DNA of 64,000 nt from Compostibacter hankyongensis (GCF_039541075.1 NZ_BAABFN010000001.1:620001-684000); one strand, 5' to 3'. Numbered from the stretch's first letter, positions 17,189 to 26,222 are shown. A program made the numbers and translations. The notes: generated by a model not told the origin, from the letters alone.

Positions 17189-17917
17189 TTACAGTTTGCG
17201 GATCTTGATGTTGCGGAACCACAGTTTCCCGTTTTCCGTTCCCTGGAAGGAAATGTGACCCTTATGAAAAGCGCTGAAACCGGGCATCTCTGCGAATTTG
17301 CTGTGCGCTATCAGCTCCCGCCACTTGTCATCCCAGAGATGGGTATCGATGATCTTGTGTCCGTTCTGGAAAAGCTGCAGATGTCCCCGGTCGGCCTTTA
17401 CTTCGTATTGGTTCCATTTGCCGCCGGGCGTTACCCATTCGGTATCGGCAGGGATCAGGTCATACAGGTCGCCTGCCCTGCATTTTAAGATGCGGCTGTC
17501 CGGACTGCAGGCAAGATCGGCGATCTGCATTTCCGGTCCCGTTTCATAAGTTTCCTTGTACTGCGGATCTTCATGCACAAAAAACATCAGTCCGCTGTTG
17601 GCGCAGGGTTCCATCTTCCATTCCACCTTCAGGTCAAAATTTTCAAATGCTTCATCGGTTACCAGGTCCGCATAATCTCGGTAAGTGCTTTGCGCATCTT
17701 TGTTCAGCGCAATGGCGCCGTTTTGGACCTGCCACGATTTTCCGGGTTTGTTCTCGAGGTAGGAATGCCAGCCCCGGAGGTCCCTGCCATTAAAAAGCAG
17801 CTGCCATCCGGCAGCCTTGTCCTCCGGTGTAAGGGTATTCTGGATCTGACCGTACCCTGCGCGGCTGTGTATGCCGATGATCAGGGTTATCATACAGGGT
17901 AAGATAAAATTCCGCAT
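17189..17917 (-). CDS. DUF1080 / 3-keto-glycoside hydrolase family protein
   Basis: A 242-residue exported protein with a signal peptide (1-23) and a concanavalin-like beta-sandwich of the DUF1080 family. Conserved stretches are GWQLLFNGRDLRGWHSY near the start, NSGLMFFV in the middle, and HISFQGTENGKLWFRNIKIRKL at the end. Family members act on 3-keto-disaccharides produced by Gfo/Idh/MocA oxidoreductases. It is the first gene of the five-gene operon ending in nagB. The periplasm is the likely site of action. Catalytic residues are not assigned. Confidence 0.86.
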   Translation of the reverse strand: MRNFILPCMITLIIGIHSRAGYGQIQNTLTPEDKAAGWQLLFNGRDLRGWHSYLENKPGKSWQVQNGAIALNKDAQSTYRDYADLVTDEAFENFDLKVEWKMEPCANSGLMFFVHEDPQYKETYETGPEMQIADLACSPDSRILKCRAGDLYDLIPADTEWVTPGGKWNQYEVKADRGHLQLFQNGHKIIDTHLWDDKWRELIAHSKFAEMPGFSAFHKGHISFQGTENGKLWFRNIKIRKL

Positions 17918-18097
17918 ATCGATTCTGGTTTTGCAGGAGAAAGAGTTTACAGGGGCAAGCGCCGCCTTTAACGTGTATAACCTACAAATTACGGAATCTT
18001 CCTGAAACGCGGAAGGATATTTATGGAAATGACCCCCTGCCGGTTGGACCGGCTGTAAGGGTGAAAGGGGCTCTATGGGGAGAAGAGATGAGGACGG

Positions 18098-19783
18098 TTA
18101 TGCGGCAGGGGCAGCCCGTGCGATCTGCTCCAGGGCAGCGGATAATTGTGCCGCATGATCTCCCAGGTCCGGACCCTTCCAGGCGATGAAGCCATCGGGC
18201 CGTACCAGCAGCGCTTCTCCGGCTTCCATACCGGTTTGGCAGCGCCACTGATCTGCCGGGTCGTTGAGCGTTTTGCCGGGACCTATATCGTAGGCGCGGA
18301 TCGGAAGGTTATTCCGGGTTTTCTGCTGGGCTACCGCCGGTTTCCAGGCATCGATATCGCTGCTGAGCAGCACAAAATCCTTTCCGAAGACATCAAGGAT
18401 GGAAATACGTTCGCCAAAATATTCCACCCAGACATGCGGAGCTCTTTCTCCGGGTCGTAAGATACCGGTATCGCTGTTGTCTTCCTGCTTTTCCTCATCC
18501 AGGATAGCGGCAGAGCAGTATGCATACCGTTCTATGCCGGCCAGCTTTTTAAGTAGCGTTTTTAGCTGCTCGGGTGTTTTTTGGCCGCTGTTCCAGAAGC
18601 TTTTTCCCGGAAAAGCTTCTGCTGCCGGCAATCCCCTGGGCCCCGCCAGCCGGCCGGATTGCAAGGCATTGGCAAGACCTACCGGCTGCCGTTCTGCACT
18701 GTAGGTCTGCAACAAGGCGGAATCTGCCTGTCCACGCAGCACGGCCGCCAGCTTCCAGGCAAGGTTATGCACATCCTGTATGCCGGTAGCAGCACCTTTT
18801 CCGCCGTAAGGGGTCATGACATGCGCGGCGTCTCCGGCCAGAAAAATTCTTCCGTGCTGCATTGCGTCGGCCACCGTTACGGTCGGCTGCCAGGGCAGCA
18901 CGCTGAGGATACGTATGGGCAGGCCGGGCAACCCGATCAGTTGCTGCAGTATGCCGAGAATGCGTTCTTCGGGAAAGTCTGCCGGACTTTCACCCGCAGC
19001 GGGATCATAATACAAATGAAAAACCCATCGATTACTGTTGTTGATGGAGGTCAGCAGACCGGTGCGTCCGGGTTCGTCACAGCGGAGCATGCTGAATTCA
19101 CGTCCCCGGACAAAGTCGCCCAGGTCCGCCTCGAAATAGATATTAAGCAGCTGGCTTAACGGGCCGCTGCCGCTGGTGACGGCTCCCAGGGCATGCCGTA
19201 CCGGGCTGCCGGCTCCGTCAGCTGCAATCATATAGTCGGCGCGGATATCTTCTTCTGCTCCGGTCTGCCGGTGGCGCAGCAGCACATCTACGCCGTTGTG
19301 GTCCTGGCAGAAGCGGACCATTTCCATCCCGAACAGTAATTCCCCGCCGCGATCCAGTGCGGCTGCCAGCAATACCGGTTCGGCCAGGTCCTGGGTGCAG
19401 CGGGCGCCGCTCACAGGGCTCAGTGCCGCCAGCTCTTCCATGCCCGGAAGCTGCAGCGGATGCTCGGGAGCCGGTCCTTCCCGGCGGGGGAGGTCTTTCA
19501 ATACGGTGAAGAGCGTGCTGCCCGTATGGATACCCCAGGCGCCGGAGAGGGCTTTCCCGGCCTCCCGGATGGCGCTATCCAGCTTCAGCTCGCGGAACAG
19601 CTCCATGGTCCGGACGTCAAAGCCTCTGGCGCGCGGATGAATCGAAGTGCTGCAGTGTTTTTCCACAAGCAGGGGGCGGATGCCCTGTTGTAATAAAAAG
19701 AGGGAGGCGCTCAGGCCGGTGATGCCGCCCCCGACAATCAGTACCGGTACCCGGCGGCCGGCTGTTTTTTGTCCGTTCATCAT
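18098..19783 (-). CDS. FAD-dependent aromatic monooxygenase (PheA/TfdB type)
   Basis: A 561-residue flavoprotein hydroxylase. The N-terminal FAD motif is VLIVGGGITGLSASLFLLQ, the second FAD motif is RIFLAGDAAHVMTPYGGKGA, and the C-terminal 150 residues resemble the thioredoxin-like domain of phenol hydroxylases, ending with RPDGFIAWKG. Relatives hydroxylate phenols, polyketides or rifamycin-type antibiotics, so either aromatic degradation or antibiotic inactivation is possible. It stands alone, with its own promoter at 19874-19905. Two adjacent ATG codons can serve as the start; the first is used. Confidence 0.87.
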   Translation of the reverse strand: MMNGQKTAGRRVPVLIVGGGITGLSASLFLLQQGIRPLLVEKHCSTSIHPRARGFDVRTMELFRELKLDSAIREAGKALSGAWGIHTGSTLFTVLKDLPRREGPAPEHPLQLPGMEELAALSPVSGARCTQDLAEPVLLAAALDRGGELLFGMEMVRFCQDHNGVDVLLRHRQTGAEEDIRADYMIAADGAGSPVRHALGAVTSGSGPLSQLLNIYFEADLGDFVRGREFSMLRCDEPGRTGLLTSINNSNRWVFHLYYDPAAGESPADFPEERILGILQQLIGLPGLPIRILSVLPWQPTVTVADAMQHGRIFLAGDAAHVMTPYGGKGAATGIQDVHNLAWKLAAVLRGQADSALLQTYSAERQPVGLANALQSGRLAGPRGLPAAEAFPGKSFWNSGQKTPEQLKTLLKKLAGIERYAYCSAAILDEEKQEDNSDTGILRPGERAPHVWVEYFGERISILDVFGKDFVLLSSDIDAWKPAVAQQKTRNNLPIRAYDIGPGKTLNDPADQWRCQTGMEAGEALLVRPDGFIAWKGPDLGDHAAQLSAALEQIARAAPAA

Positions 19784-19873
19784 ATTCTTTTATGCACGAC
19801 ACGGCATTTCTGAGGAAGACTTCGTAGGGTTGAGGCCGTTATAAGTCGTGCCGTATCGGTTGTCTTTGCCGGG

Positions 19874-19905
19874 CAAATCTATCCCCTTTGCTGGTCTGGC
19901 GGCAA
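19874..19905 (-). promoter_or_regulatory. Promoter of the flavin monooxygenase gene
   Basis: On the minus strand, TTG (19903-19905), a 21-nt spacer and TAGATTTG (19874-19881), an exact TAnnTTTG. The predicted leader is about 85 nt and contains the inverted pair GTCGTGC (19845-19851) and GCACGAC (19794-19800). Confidence 0.6.
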
Positions 19906-19965
19906 GGAGACATCGGTGAAGCGGAAGAAAATTTCGGTAAAGCGGACGGTAGGGGGCTGTGGGAG

Positions 19966-19997
19966 AAAAAAAGCGGCCCTGCCTGAGGCAGGACCGC
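19966..19997 (-). terminator. Rho-independent terminator of the rhamnose operon
   Basis: Reading the minus strand, GCGGTCCTGCC, loop TCA and GGCAGGGCCGC form an 11-bp stem with one wobble pair, followed directly by seven T. It lies 27 nt after the rhaT stop. Confidence 0.88.
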
Positions 19998-20023
19998 CGG
20001 AAAAGATATTGAGCTGGCAGAGA

Positions 20024-21079
20024 TTACCCTGCCGCCAGCTTGTTGCCGTATCCGACCAGGAGGATCGAAACAAGGATGGTCAGTATGCCCAGGGTAATGG
20101 TGGTGCGGGTCTTTTTATTGACGCCGGTCCATTCCTTCAGCACCAGTCCCCAGACGTTGGCCACCAGGATAATGAAGGCCATATGCAGGATCCAGGAGCT
20201 GGCGCCGTTGCCCAGCTTGCTTTCGCCCATCCCGTAAAAGAAAAACTGTAGGAACCAGGTAGTACCGGCCAGCGCTGAAAAAATATAGTTTTTCAGGAGC
20301 GGCGCCTCTTTGTCCGTATAATCGCCAAAGGTTTTGTTCCGCGCATTCAGGATAATACACCAGATAAGGTTGGTGCTCAGCCCGCCCCAGAGCAGCACCA
20401 CATAGATGACGTTGTTCTGGAAAAGGGGGTTGATGCCCCGGCTCACCGCCATCTCGGCCATAGGCGTGCCGGCTTCGATGCCGTAGTTGAAGCAGGCGCT
20501 CAGCAATCCCGATATGACGGCTACGATCAGGCCTTTCCCGATGCTGAATTCCTTCTCCCCGGCATCCTTCACGGGATTGTCCTTTTCCTTTAGTATCCCG
20601 GCCCGTCCGCAGATGATGATGCCGATCAGGCATACCAGCACGCCGGCGAGCACAAAGCGGCCCCAGGTAGAGCCCAGCATATCCGTAAAGGTGATCTTGC
20701 CCGGATGGGGGGAAAGGTTGTAATAAATGGAGGGCAGCAGGGCCCCGCAGACGGAGGTAAGCCCGAGGATGACCGTATTGCCCAGGGACATGCCCAGGTA
20801 GCGCACCCCGAGTCCGTAGGTGAGTCCTCCGATGCCCCAGAGTATCCCCATCAGGTAGGTCCATCCCAGCACGCTCGACGGCGTGGCGCTGATGATGTCC
20901 GCAAAGCCCGGGATCGTCAGCCAGGCGGCCAGCGGCGGCACGATCAGCCAGGAAAACAATCCCCCGATGATCCAGTAGCTTTCCCAGGCCCATTTTTTTA
21001 CCTTTTTGAAAGGCATGTAAAAGCTGCCGGAAGCAAAGCCGCCGATAAAGTGGTAAATGACGCCGATGATGACTTGCAT
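20024..21079 (-). CDS. rhaT: L-rhamnose/proton symporter
   Basis: A 351-residue inner-membrane protein with about 10 hydrophobic segments, matching the RhaT family of L-rhamnose-H+ symporters. Characteristic stretches are GSFYMPFKKVKKWAWESYW near the N-terminus, WGIGGLTYGLGVRYLGMSLG, and the polar loop NARNKTFGDY. It is the last gene of the operon rhaEW-rhaI-kinase-rhaT and is followed by a strong terminator. The substrate assignment is supported by both the family and all three catabolic neighbours. Confidence 0.92.
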   Translation of the reverse strand: MQVIIGVIYHFIGGFASGSFYMPFKKVKKWAWESYWIIGGLFSWLIVPPLAAWLTIPGFADIISATPSSVLGWTYLMGILWGIGGLTYGLGVRYLGMSLGNTVILGLTSVCGALLPSIYYNLSPHPGKITFTDMLGSTWGRFVLAGVLVCLIGIIICGRAGILKEKDNPVKDAGEKEFSIGKGLIVAVISGLLSACFNYGIEAGTPMAEMAVSRGINPLFQNNVIYVVLLWGGLSTNLIWCIILNARNKTFGDYTDKEAPLLKNYIFSALAGTTWFLQFFFYGMGESKLGNGASSWILHMAFIILVANVWGLVLKEWTGVNKKTRTTITLGILTILVSILLVGYGNKLAAG

Positions 21080-21147
21080 ATGAGGAAGGATTTATTGCGT
21101 GCTTATGGTTCGTTTTGAATACGGAAAAAAGACTGTTGCCGTGATGG

Positions 21148-22572
21148 TCAGAAAGGCCGGTAGGATGACAGGTCTGCCCGGAGCCGCGGTGCAAACGCTA
21201 CCAGGGGCGTTACATCTTCCGGCAGGGGACCGTCCTGCCAGCTCTTGTGTACCGCCAGCGCCGCTCCGAGCGCGGAAGCCCTTTTGTTTTCGGCAATGAA
21301 GAGCTGCCAGCCGGGCAGGAAGCTGCAAAGCAGCTCCATGAACAGCTCGCTTTGCAGAAAGCCTCCGCTGAGATACAAACGGTTGACCGGCGATTTGTCG
21401 GACAGCAGCTTCAGCGATATCTTTTGCAGCCAGGTAAGGTCGAGCATCAGCTTATGATAAGCCGTTTCAAAGCTGCCCATCCTGCCGAGGTCCGGCGCAG
21501 GTCCCTGCAGCTCCGGGAAGGGGCCGGTGCCGCCCATCGTTTCGGGATAAAAGGCCGTGCCGGGTCCCTGCAGCGCCAGCGCCTGCTCCAGTGCCGCGGC
21601 GTCCGGCTGCACCTCCTTATAGGCGCCTTTTGTCTTTTGAAAGAAAGCCTCCAGCTTCTTTACCTGGTGATCGTATTCGCTGCCCAGGAATACACGGGAT
21701 GCGGCCACCGGCTGATCTTTATCCAGCAGGTAATACAGACAATCCTTCGTATAGTCGTCAGCGGTAAGGCGGCCCTTAAAGAAGGGATGGAGGGAAATAT
21801 TCCAGGTGCCGGAGGAAAGCAGGATGAAAGGTTCCTGTGCGGTATAGACAAAAGGCAGCAGGGCGGCGGAGCTGTCGTGCAGCCCGATCCCTACCGGTAT
21901 GGTTTTGTCTCCGAAGCGTACGTTGTCCGTAACGGTGGGCGCCTCCGGCGCAGGTAGCCGGTCGTCTACCTGCTGATCCCGCACCCAGCTGTGATACCGG
22001 TGATGACTGAAATCCCATAAGCCGGTATGGCAGCCGATGCTGGTGATATCGGCATGCGCCCGCCCGCTGAGCAGAAAATTGCCATACTGGGGCAGGTGCA
22101 GGCTGTGCCGGATCTTTTCAAACTGTTCCGGCCGGGTATGCTTCAGCCAGTAAAGCTGGATGCCGCTGTTCAGCATGTTGAGGACAGGCGATCCGGTTTC
22201 GGAAGAGAAGGTTTCCCGGCCGTTGAACAGCGCGTAGAAGTTGTCCCTGAGCTGCGGGTCCAGCGGTTTCATGTAATCATACAGGGGCGTTACGGGCTGG
22301 CCCTGGGCGCCTACATGTACCAGCGAGGCGCCGTGGGCCGAGAAGCTGATGCTGCGGATATCGTACCTGGTATCCTGCAGCGCTTCCCGGAGTACGGTCT
22401 GCATCCATTCCCGGATCGCTGCCAGGTCTTCACAAGGATACCCGTCTTCATCCGCAATGTCGGGAATTTTTGTGCTGGATTCTGTTACCACGCCGTACTG
22501 CCGGTCGAAAAGCAAGAACTTTTTATGGGTGCGCCCGATATCATAAACGGCGATCACTGGTTGTCCCGTCAT
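21148..22572 (-). CDS. FGGY-family carbohydrate kinase, probable rhamnulokinase
   Basis: A 474-residue sugar kinase with the two FGGY actin-like domains. It begins PVIAVYDIGRTHKKFLLFD, where the usual phosphate-1 DxGTT/S loop is changed to DIGRTHKK. The second domain has LLSSGTWNISLHP and NRLYLSGGFLQSELF. The expected reaction is L-rhamnulose to L-rhamnulose-1-phosphate, because the flanking genes encode the isomerase before it and, further upstream, the aldolase. It is about as long as RhaB but diverges from E. coli RhaB in the first loop. It lies 26 nt after rhaI. Confidence 0.84.
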   Translation of the reverse strand: MTGQPVIAVYDIGRTHKKFLLFDRQYGVVTESSTKIPDIADEDGYPCEDLAAIREWMQTVLREALQDTRYDIRSISFSAHGASLVHVGAQGQPVTPLYDYMKPLDPQLRDNFYALFNGRETFSSETGSPVLNMLNSGIQLYWLKHTRPEQFEKIRHSLHLPQYGNFLLSGRAHADITSIGCHTGLWDFSHHRYHSWVRDQQVDDRLPAPEAPTVTDNVRFGDKTIPVGIGLHDSSAALLPFVYTAQEPFILLSSGTWNISLHPFFKGRLTADDYTKDCLYYLLDKDQPVAASRVFLGSEYDHQVKKLEAFFQKTKGAYKEVQPDAAALEQALALQGPGTAFYPETMGGTGPFPELQGPAPDLGRMGSFETAYHKLMLDLTWLQKISLKLLSDKSPVNRLYLSGGFLQSELFMELLCSFLPGWQLFIAENKRASALGAALAVHKSWQDGPLPEDVTPLVAFAPRLRADLSSYRPF

Positions 22573-22598
22573 ACATTTTCTGTTTTAACACGTCCGTA

Positions 22599-23882
22599 TC
22601 ACAATCCGGTAGCGATGGTTTTTTCCCCGCGGGCGGCAATTAAATTTTTCCGGACCTGCAGCTCCCGGTAGCAATGGATCGGGCTCAGCGCAGCGCCGTC
22701 CTGCAGGCGGGCTTCGGCCAGCAGGGGACGCAGGTCGGTGCGGAAGGCATCCTGCAGCGCTTCCTGGGCCAGGACGGGGTCGTTTTCCTCCTGGGCCTGC
22801 TGCAGTCCAGGCGTATCCACGATCAGGGCCTGGGCATAGGCCAGCAGGATGGCATCTACGGATTGCAGGAGGTCTTCCAGCGGATCTTTGATATTGTGAC
22901 TGGCATCGATCATCCAGCCGAGGTCCTGCATAGGACGCTGTTTCCGGCGCATGCCGTCCACCAGCTCGTAGAAAATAAGGAAGAGCTGGTAGGGCTTGAT
23001 GCTGCCGGTGGTGAGATCGTCGTCGGCAAACTTGGAATCGTTGAAGTGAAAACCGGCCAGCCGGTCTTCGGCCAGCAGGGTGGACACGATCTGCTCAATG
23101 TTGGTATTGGGCAGGTGATGGCCCAGGTCTACCAGGGTCCGTGCGCGGTCGCCCAGCTTGTTCACCAGCAGAAAGGAGGTGCCCCAGTCCGGGATCACCG
23201 TTGCGTAGAACGCCGGTTCAAAAGGCTTGTATTCCAGGAAGAGCAGGAAATCGTCGGGCATGCCGGCATAAATGCTTTGCAGCGACTCGAGGGTACGCTG
23301 CAGGGCGCCCTGCATGTGGTACTGCCCCGGGAAGTTGCTCCCGTCGGACAGCCATACGGACAATACGTTGGTGCCCAGCTCGGCGCCGTAACGGACCACT
23401 TCCAGGTTGTGCTCCACGGCTTGCCGCCGCACCTCCTTGTCGGTATGGCAGAGGGAGCCAAAGCGGTAGGAGCGCTGCTGGTCCGGCTGGTCCTGAAAGG
23501 TATTGGAATTCACGGCATCAAACCGGAGGTCCAGCTCCGTCGCCAGGGCGCGGATATGCGCAGCGTTATCCGGGATATCCCAGGGAATGTGCAGCGAAAT
23601 GGCGCCGCTGGAGCGGTTGAGCGCATGCAGCATACCGATATCCATCATCTTTTCTTCGAGGTTGAGCGGTGCGCCTCCGATGGGGAAGCGGCCGAAGCGG
23701 GTGCCCCCGGTGCCCAGCGCCCAGCTGGGAATGGCTACCTGGAACTGCCGCAGTTGCTGCAAGGTACTGGCTACATCCACGCCCCTTTCTTCAAGCTGCT
23801 GCCGCAGCGCGGTCCATTGTGCCTGATGTTTTTTCAGCTGCGGCTCATTGTGCTGCTGAAGCTGTTCCTTTGTGATTTGCAT
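22599..23882 (-). CDS. rhaI: L-rhamnose isomerase (RhaI type)
   Basis: A 427-residue TIM-barrel isomerase converting L-rhamnose to L-rhamnulose. It resembles the Pseudomonas-type RhaI rather than E. coli RhaA. Likely metal-binding stretches are LLFLEYKPFEP (Glu), LVDLGHHLPNTN (Asp, His), GFHFNDSKFADDD (His, Asp, Asp) and DASHNIKDPLED. The N-terminal helical region is complete. A 219-nt repeat-rich gap separates it from rhaEW upstream, although both lie on the same strand. Confidence 0.88.
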   Translation of the reverse strand: MQITKEQLQQHNEPQLKKHQAQWTALRQQLEERGVDVASTLQQLRQFQVAIPSWALGTGGTRFGRFPIGGAPLNLEEKMMDIGMLHALNRSSGAISLHIPWDIPDNAAHIRALATELDLRFDAVNSNTFQDQPDQQRSYRFGSLCHTDKEVRRQAVEHNLEVVRYGAELGTNVLSVWLSDGSNFPGQYHMQGALQRTLESLQSIYAGMPDDFLLFLEYKPFEPAFYATVIPDWGTSFLLVNKLGDRARTLVDLGHHLPNTNIEQIVSTLLAEDRLAGFHFNDSKFADDDLTTGSIKPYQLFLIFYELVDGMRRKQRPMQDLGWMIDASHNIKDPLEDLLQSVDAILLAYAQALIVDTPGLQQAQEENDPVLAQEALQDAFRTDLRPLLAEARLQDGAALSPIHCYRELQVRKNLIAARGEKTIATGL

Positions 23883-23899
23883 GTAATGTTGTTTGAAAA

Positions 23900-24092
23900 G
23901 TTTACATCGTTCACAAAGACTTTTAGCGGTCTCCGTGAAGGCTTCGCGTTTATTTCGGGCTTAATATCTTTTAGCGGTCTCAATGAAGGCTTCGCCTTTC
24001 CGGTTTCCAATTTCTGGTTTCCGGTGGTCTATAAAGTTTAAGGTCTAAAGTTAATCTGCCTGGGATAGAACCTTAGACTTTAGACCTTAAAC
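23900..24092. repeat. Mosaic intergenic repeat R2 within the rhamnose operon
   Basis: Two 32-nt direct copies (23920-23951 and 23968-23999) match at 29 of 32 positions; each contains the hairpin-like GAAGGCTTCGCSTTT. A perfect 15-bp inverted repeat pairs 24036-24050 (GTTTAAGGTCTAAAG) with 24078-24092. The 51-nt block 24039-24089 matches 39396-39446 at 43 of 51 positions, and the 32-nt unit recurs at 44189-44220. The arrangement marks a dispersed family. It fills most of the 219-nt gap between rhaEW and rhaI. Confidence 0.8.
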
Positions 24093-24101
24093 GTTAAACT
24101 T

Positions 24102-26222
24102 TTACCGTACGAATGCGGCGGCTACCCCGCCATCTACATTCAGCACGTTGCCCGTGCTCTTGGAAAGCAGCCCACCGGTAAAGACAAACACGGCATTGGC
24201 AATGTCTTCCGGCAGGATGGTTTCGTGCAGCAGGGTCCGCTTGGCATAGTATGCCGGCAGCTCTTCCACGCTGATGCCGTACGCCTTGGCGCGTCCTTCG
24301 GCCCAGCCTCCGGCCCAGATATTGCTGCCCTGGATCACGGCATCCGGGTTAACGACATTCACCCGGATATGATCTCCGCCCAGCTCGGCGGCCATCAGCC
24401 GGCTCATGTGCAGCTGGGCGGCCTTGGCGGCCCCGTAGCCTACGTTGTTCGGGCCGCTGACCAGGGCGTTCTTGCTGACGATGTTTACGATGTCCCCGTC
24501 CAGTCCCTGCTTCTTGATAACGGTAACGGCTGCACGTGATACGAGAAACTGACCTTTTACCAATACGTCCTGCAGCAGGTCCCAGTCCTTGAGGGTGGTG
24601 TTTTCCAGCGTCTTTGAAATGGAGAGGCCGGCATTGTTAACGATAATGTCTACTCCCCCGAAGGCCAGGATGGCCTCCTTCAGACAGGATTCAATGGTGT
24701 CGCCGCGTGTAACGTCGAGGTGTGCGGTGATGAATCCGTCGCGGCTAAAAGCCTTTGTGAACTCTTCCGCCGTCTCCTTAAGTCTTTCGTCATTGATATC
24801 GGTCACCACCACGCAGGCGCCTTCGCCGGCCAGCTTTTCCGCGACGGCTTTTCCGATGCCGCCGCCGCTGCCCGTTACCAGGGCTACCTTACCGCTGAGG
24901 GGCTTGGGCTTGGGCATCCGCTGCAGCTTGGCCTCTTCCAGGAGCCAGTACTCAATATCAAATGCTTCCTGCAGGGGAAGGGATACATACTCGGAAACCG
25001 CTTCCGCCCCCTTCATGACATTGATGGCGTTGGTATAGAATTCAGCGGCTACCCTCGCGGTTTGCTTGTTCTTGGCAAAAGCGAACATACCCACCCCCGG
25101 GTAGAGGATGATCACGGGGTTGGGGTCGCGCATGCCGGGGCTGTTGGGATGTTTATGATCTTCGTAATACTGCCGGTAGTACTCCCGGTATCCGTCAAAG
25201 GCGGGCTGCAGCTTTTCTTTCAACGCCTGGCTGTCGTTCAGCGCTGCGTCGGGGGAAAGGTCCAGCACCAGGGGGCATATCTTGGTACGGAGGAAGTGAT
25301 CCGGGCAGCTGGTACCCATCTTCGCCAGCCGCGCCACCTCTTTGCTGTTGATGAACTCCAGCACCCGCTCGTCATCGGTAAAATGACCGACCATACGGGT
25401 ATAGGAAGAGCAGAAGCCGCGCAGTACGGGGGCCAGCGCCGCCGCCTGCTCCTTTCTTTTTTCCGGCGCGAGGGACTGCATTTTTACCCCTCCGAAAACG
25501 GGTTTTTTCTTGCCGAAATTTTCGTGGAGATAGGCCGAATATTTTTCGATCACCTCAAGGGTGTTCACATAGCTTTCATAGGCGGTATCTCCCCAGGTGA
25601 AGAGGCCGTGTCCTCCCAGCAGGATACCCTTTATTCCCGGGCTTTCCTCGAGGCAGGCCTGCAGCTTCAGTCCCAGGTCGAATCCGGGTCGCTGCCAGTC
25701 TACCCAGCCGATCTGTCCTTCAAAAAGCGCTTCATTGATCTGCTTGCCGTCTTTGCTGGCGGCGATGGCAATGGCTGCATCCGGATGCAGGTGGTCCACA
25801 TGATTAAAAGGCAGGAAGGCATGCAGCGGAGTATCGATGGAAGGGGCCTTGGAGTCCAGATCATAAATGCAATGATTGAACAGGGCTACCATCTCATCTT
25901 CATGCTCGAGGCCGCGGTATATCTTTTTAAGCGCATGGAGGCGGTCCAGGTACAGCCCGGCCAGCCCGTTTCTTTTGAGGGTGCCCAGGTCGCCGCCGGA
26001 ACCCTTTATATACATTACACGTACGTCCGTTCCCGTTAAGGGGTCTTTTTCCGTTGTTTTACAGCTGGTATTGCCGCCGCCGTAATTGGTCAGCCGCAGG
26101 TCTGCACCCAGCAGGTTGGAGCGGTAGAGCAGCAGCGCTACTTCGTCTCCCTGCAGTGATGCCGCTTTGGCGTCATCCCATAAATAGCTGACATATTTGA
26201 AATCTTTTGAGGTTAATGCCAT
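24102..26222 (-). CDS. rhaEW: Bifunctional rhamnulose-1-phosphate aldolase / lactaldehyde dehydrogenase
   Basis: A 706-residue fusion. Residues 1-430 form a class II (zinc) aldolase domain, with HAFLPFNHVDHLHPDAAIAI and GILLGGHGLFTWGD supplying likely zinc histidines. Residues from about 435 form a short-chain dehydrogenase with VTGSGGGIGKAVAEKL and the catalytic YGAAKAAQ. The aldolase would split L-rhamnulose-1-phosphate to dihydroxyacetone phosphate and L-lactaldehyde, and the dehydrogenase would oxidise the latter. It is the first gene of the operon, diverging from the GntR regulator across 334 nt. The name follows the B. subtilis fusion of the same architecture. Confidence 0.92.
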   Translation of the reverse strand: MALTSKDFKYVSYLWDDAKAASLQGDEVALLLYRSNLLGADLRLTNYGGGNTSCKTTEKDPLTGTDVRVMYIKGSGGDLGTLKRNGLAGLYLDRLHALKKIYRGLEHEDEMVALFNHCIYDLDSKAPSIDTPLHAFLPFNHVDHLHPDAAIAIAASKDGKQINEALFEGQIGWVDWQRPGFDLGLKLQACLEESPGIKGILLGGHGLFTWGDTAYESYVNTLEVIEKYSAYLHENFGKKKPVFGGVKMQSLAPEKRKEQAAALAPVLRGFCSSYTRMVGHFTDDERVLEFINSKEVARLAKMGTSCPDHFLRTKICPLVLDLSPDAALNDSQALKEKLQPAFDGYREYYRQYYEDHKHPNSPGMRDPNPVIILYPGVGMFAFAKNKQTARVAAEFYTNAINVMKGAEAVSEYVSLPLQEAFDIEYWLLEEAKLQRMPKPKPLSGKVALVTGSGGGIGKAVAEKLAGEGACVVVTDINDERLKETAEEFTKAFSRDGFITAHLDVTRGDTIESCLKEAILAFGGVDIIVNNAGLSISKTLENTTLKDWDLLQDVLVKGQFLVSRAAVTVIKKQGLDGDIVNIVSKNALVSGPNNVGYGAAKAAQLHMSRLMAAELGGDHIRVNVVNPDAVIQGSNIWAGGWAEGRAKAYGISVEELPAYYAKRTLLHETILPEDIANAVFVFTGGLLSKSTGNVLNVDGGVAAAFVR

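Noticed and set aside
23920..23999. The paired 32-nt repeats as a CRISPR array
   Set aside because: There are only two copies in tandem with a 16-nt gap, the copies are imperfect, further copies are dispersed elsewhere, and no cas gene is in the window.
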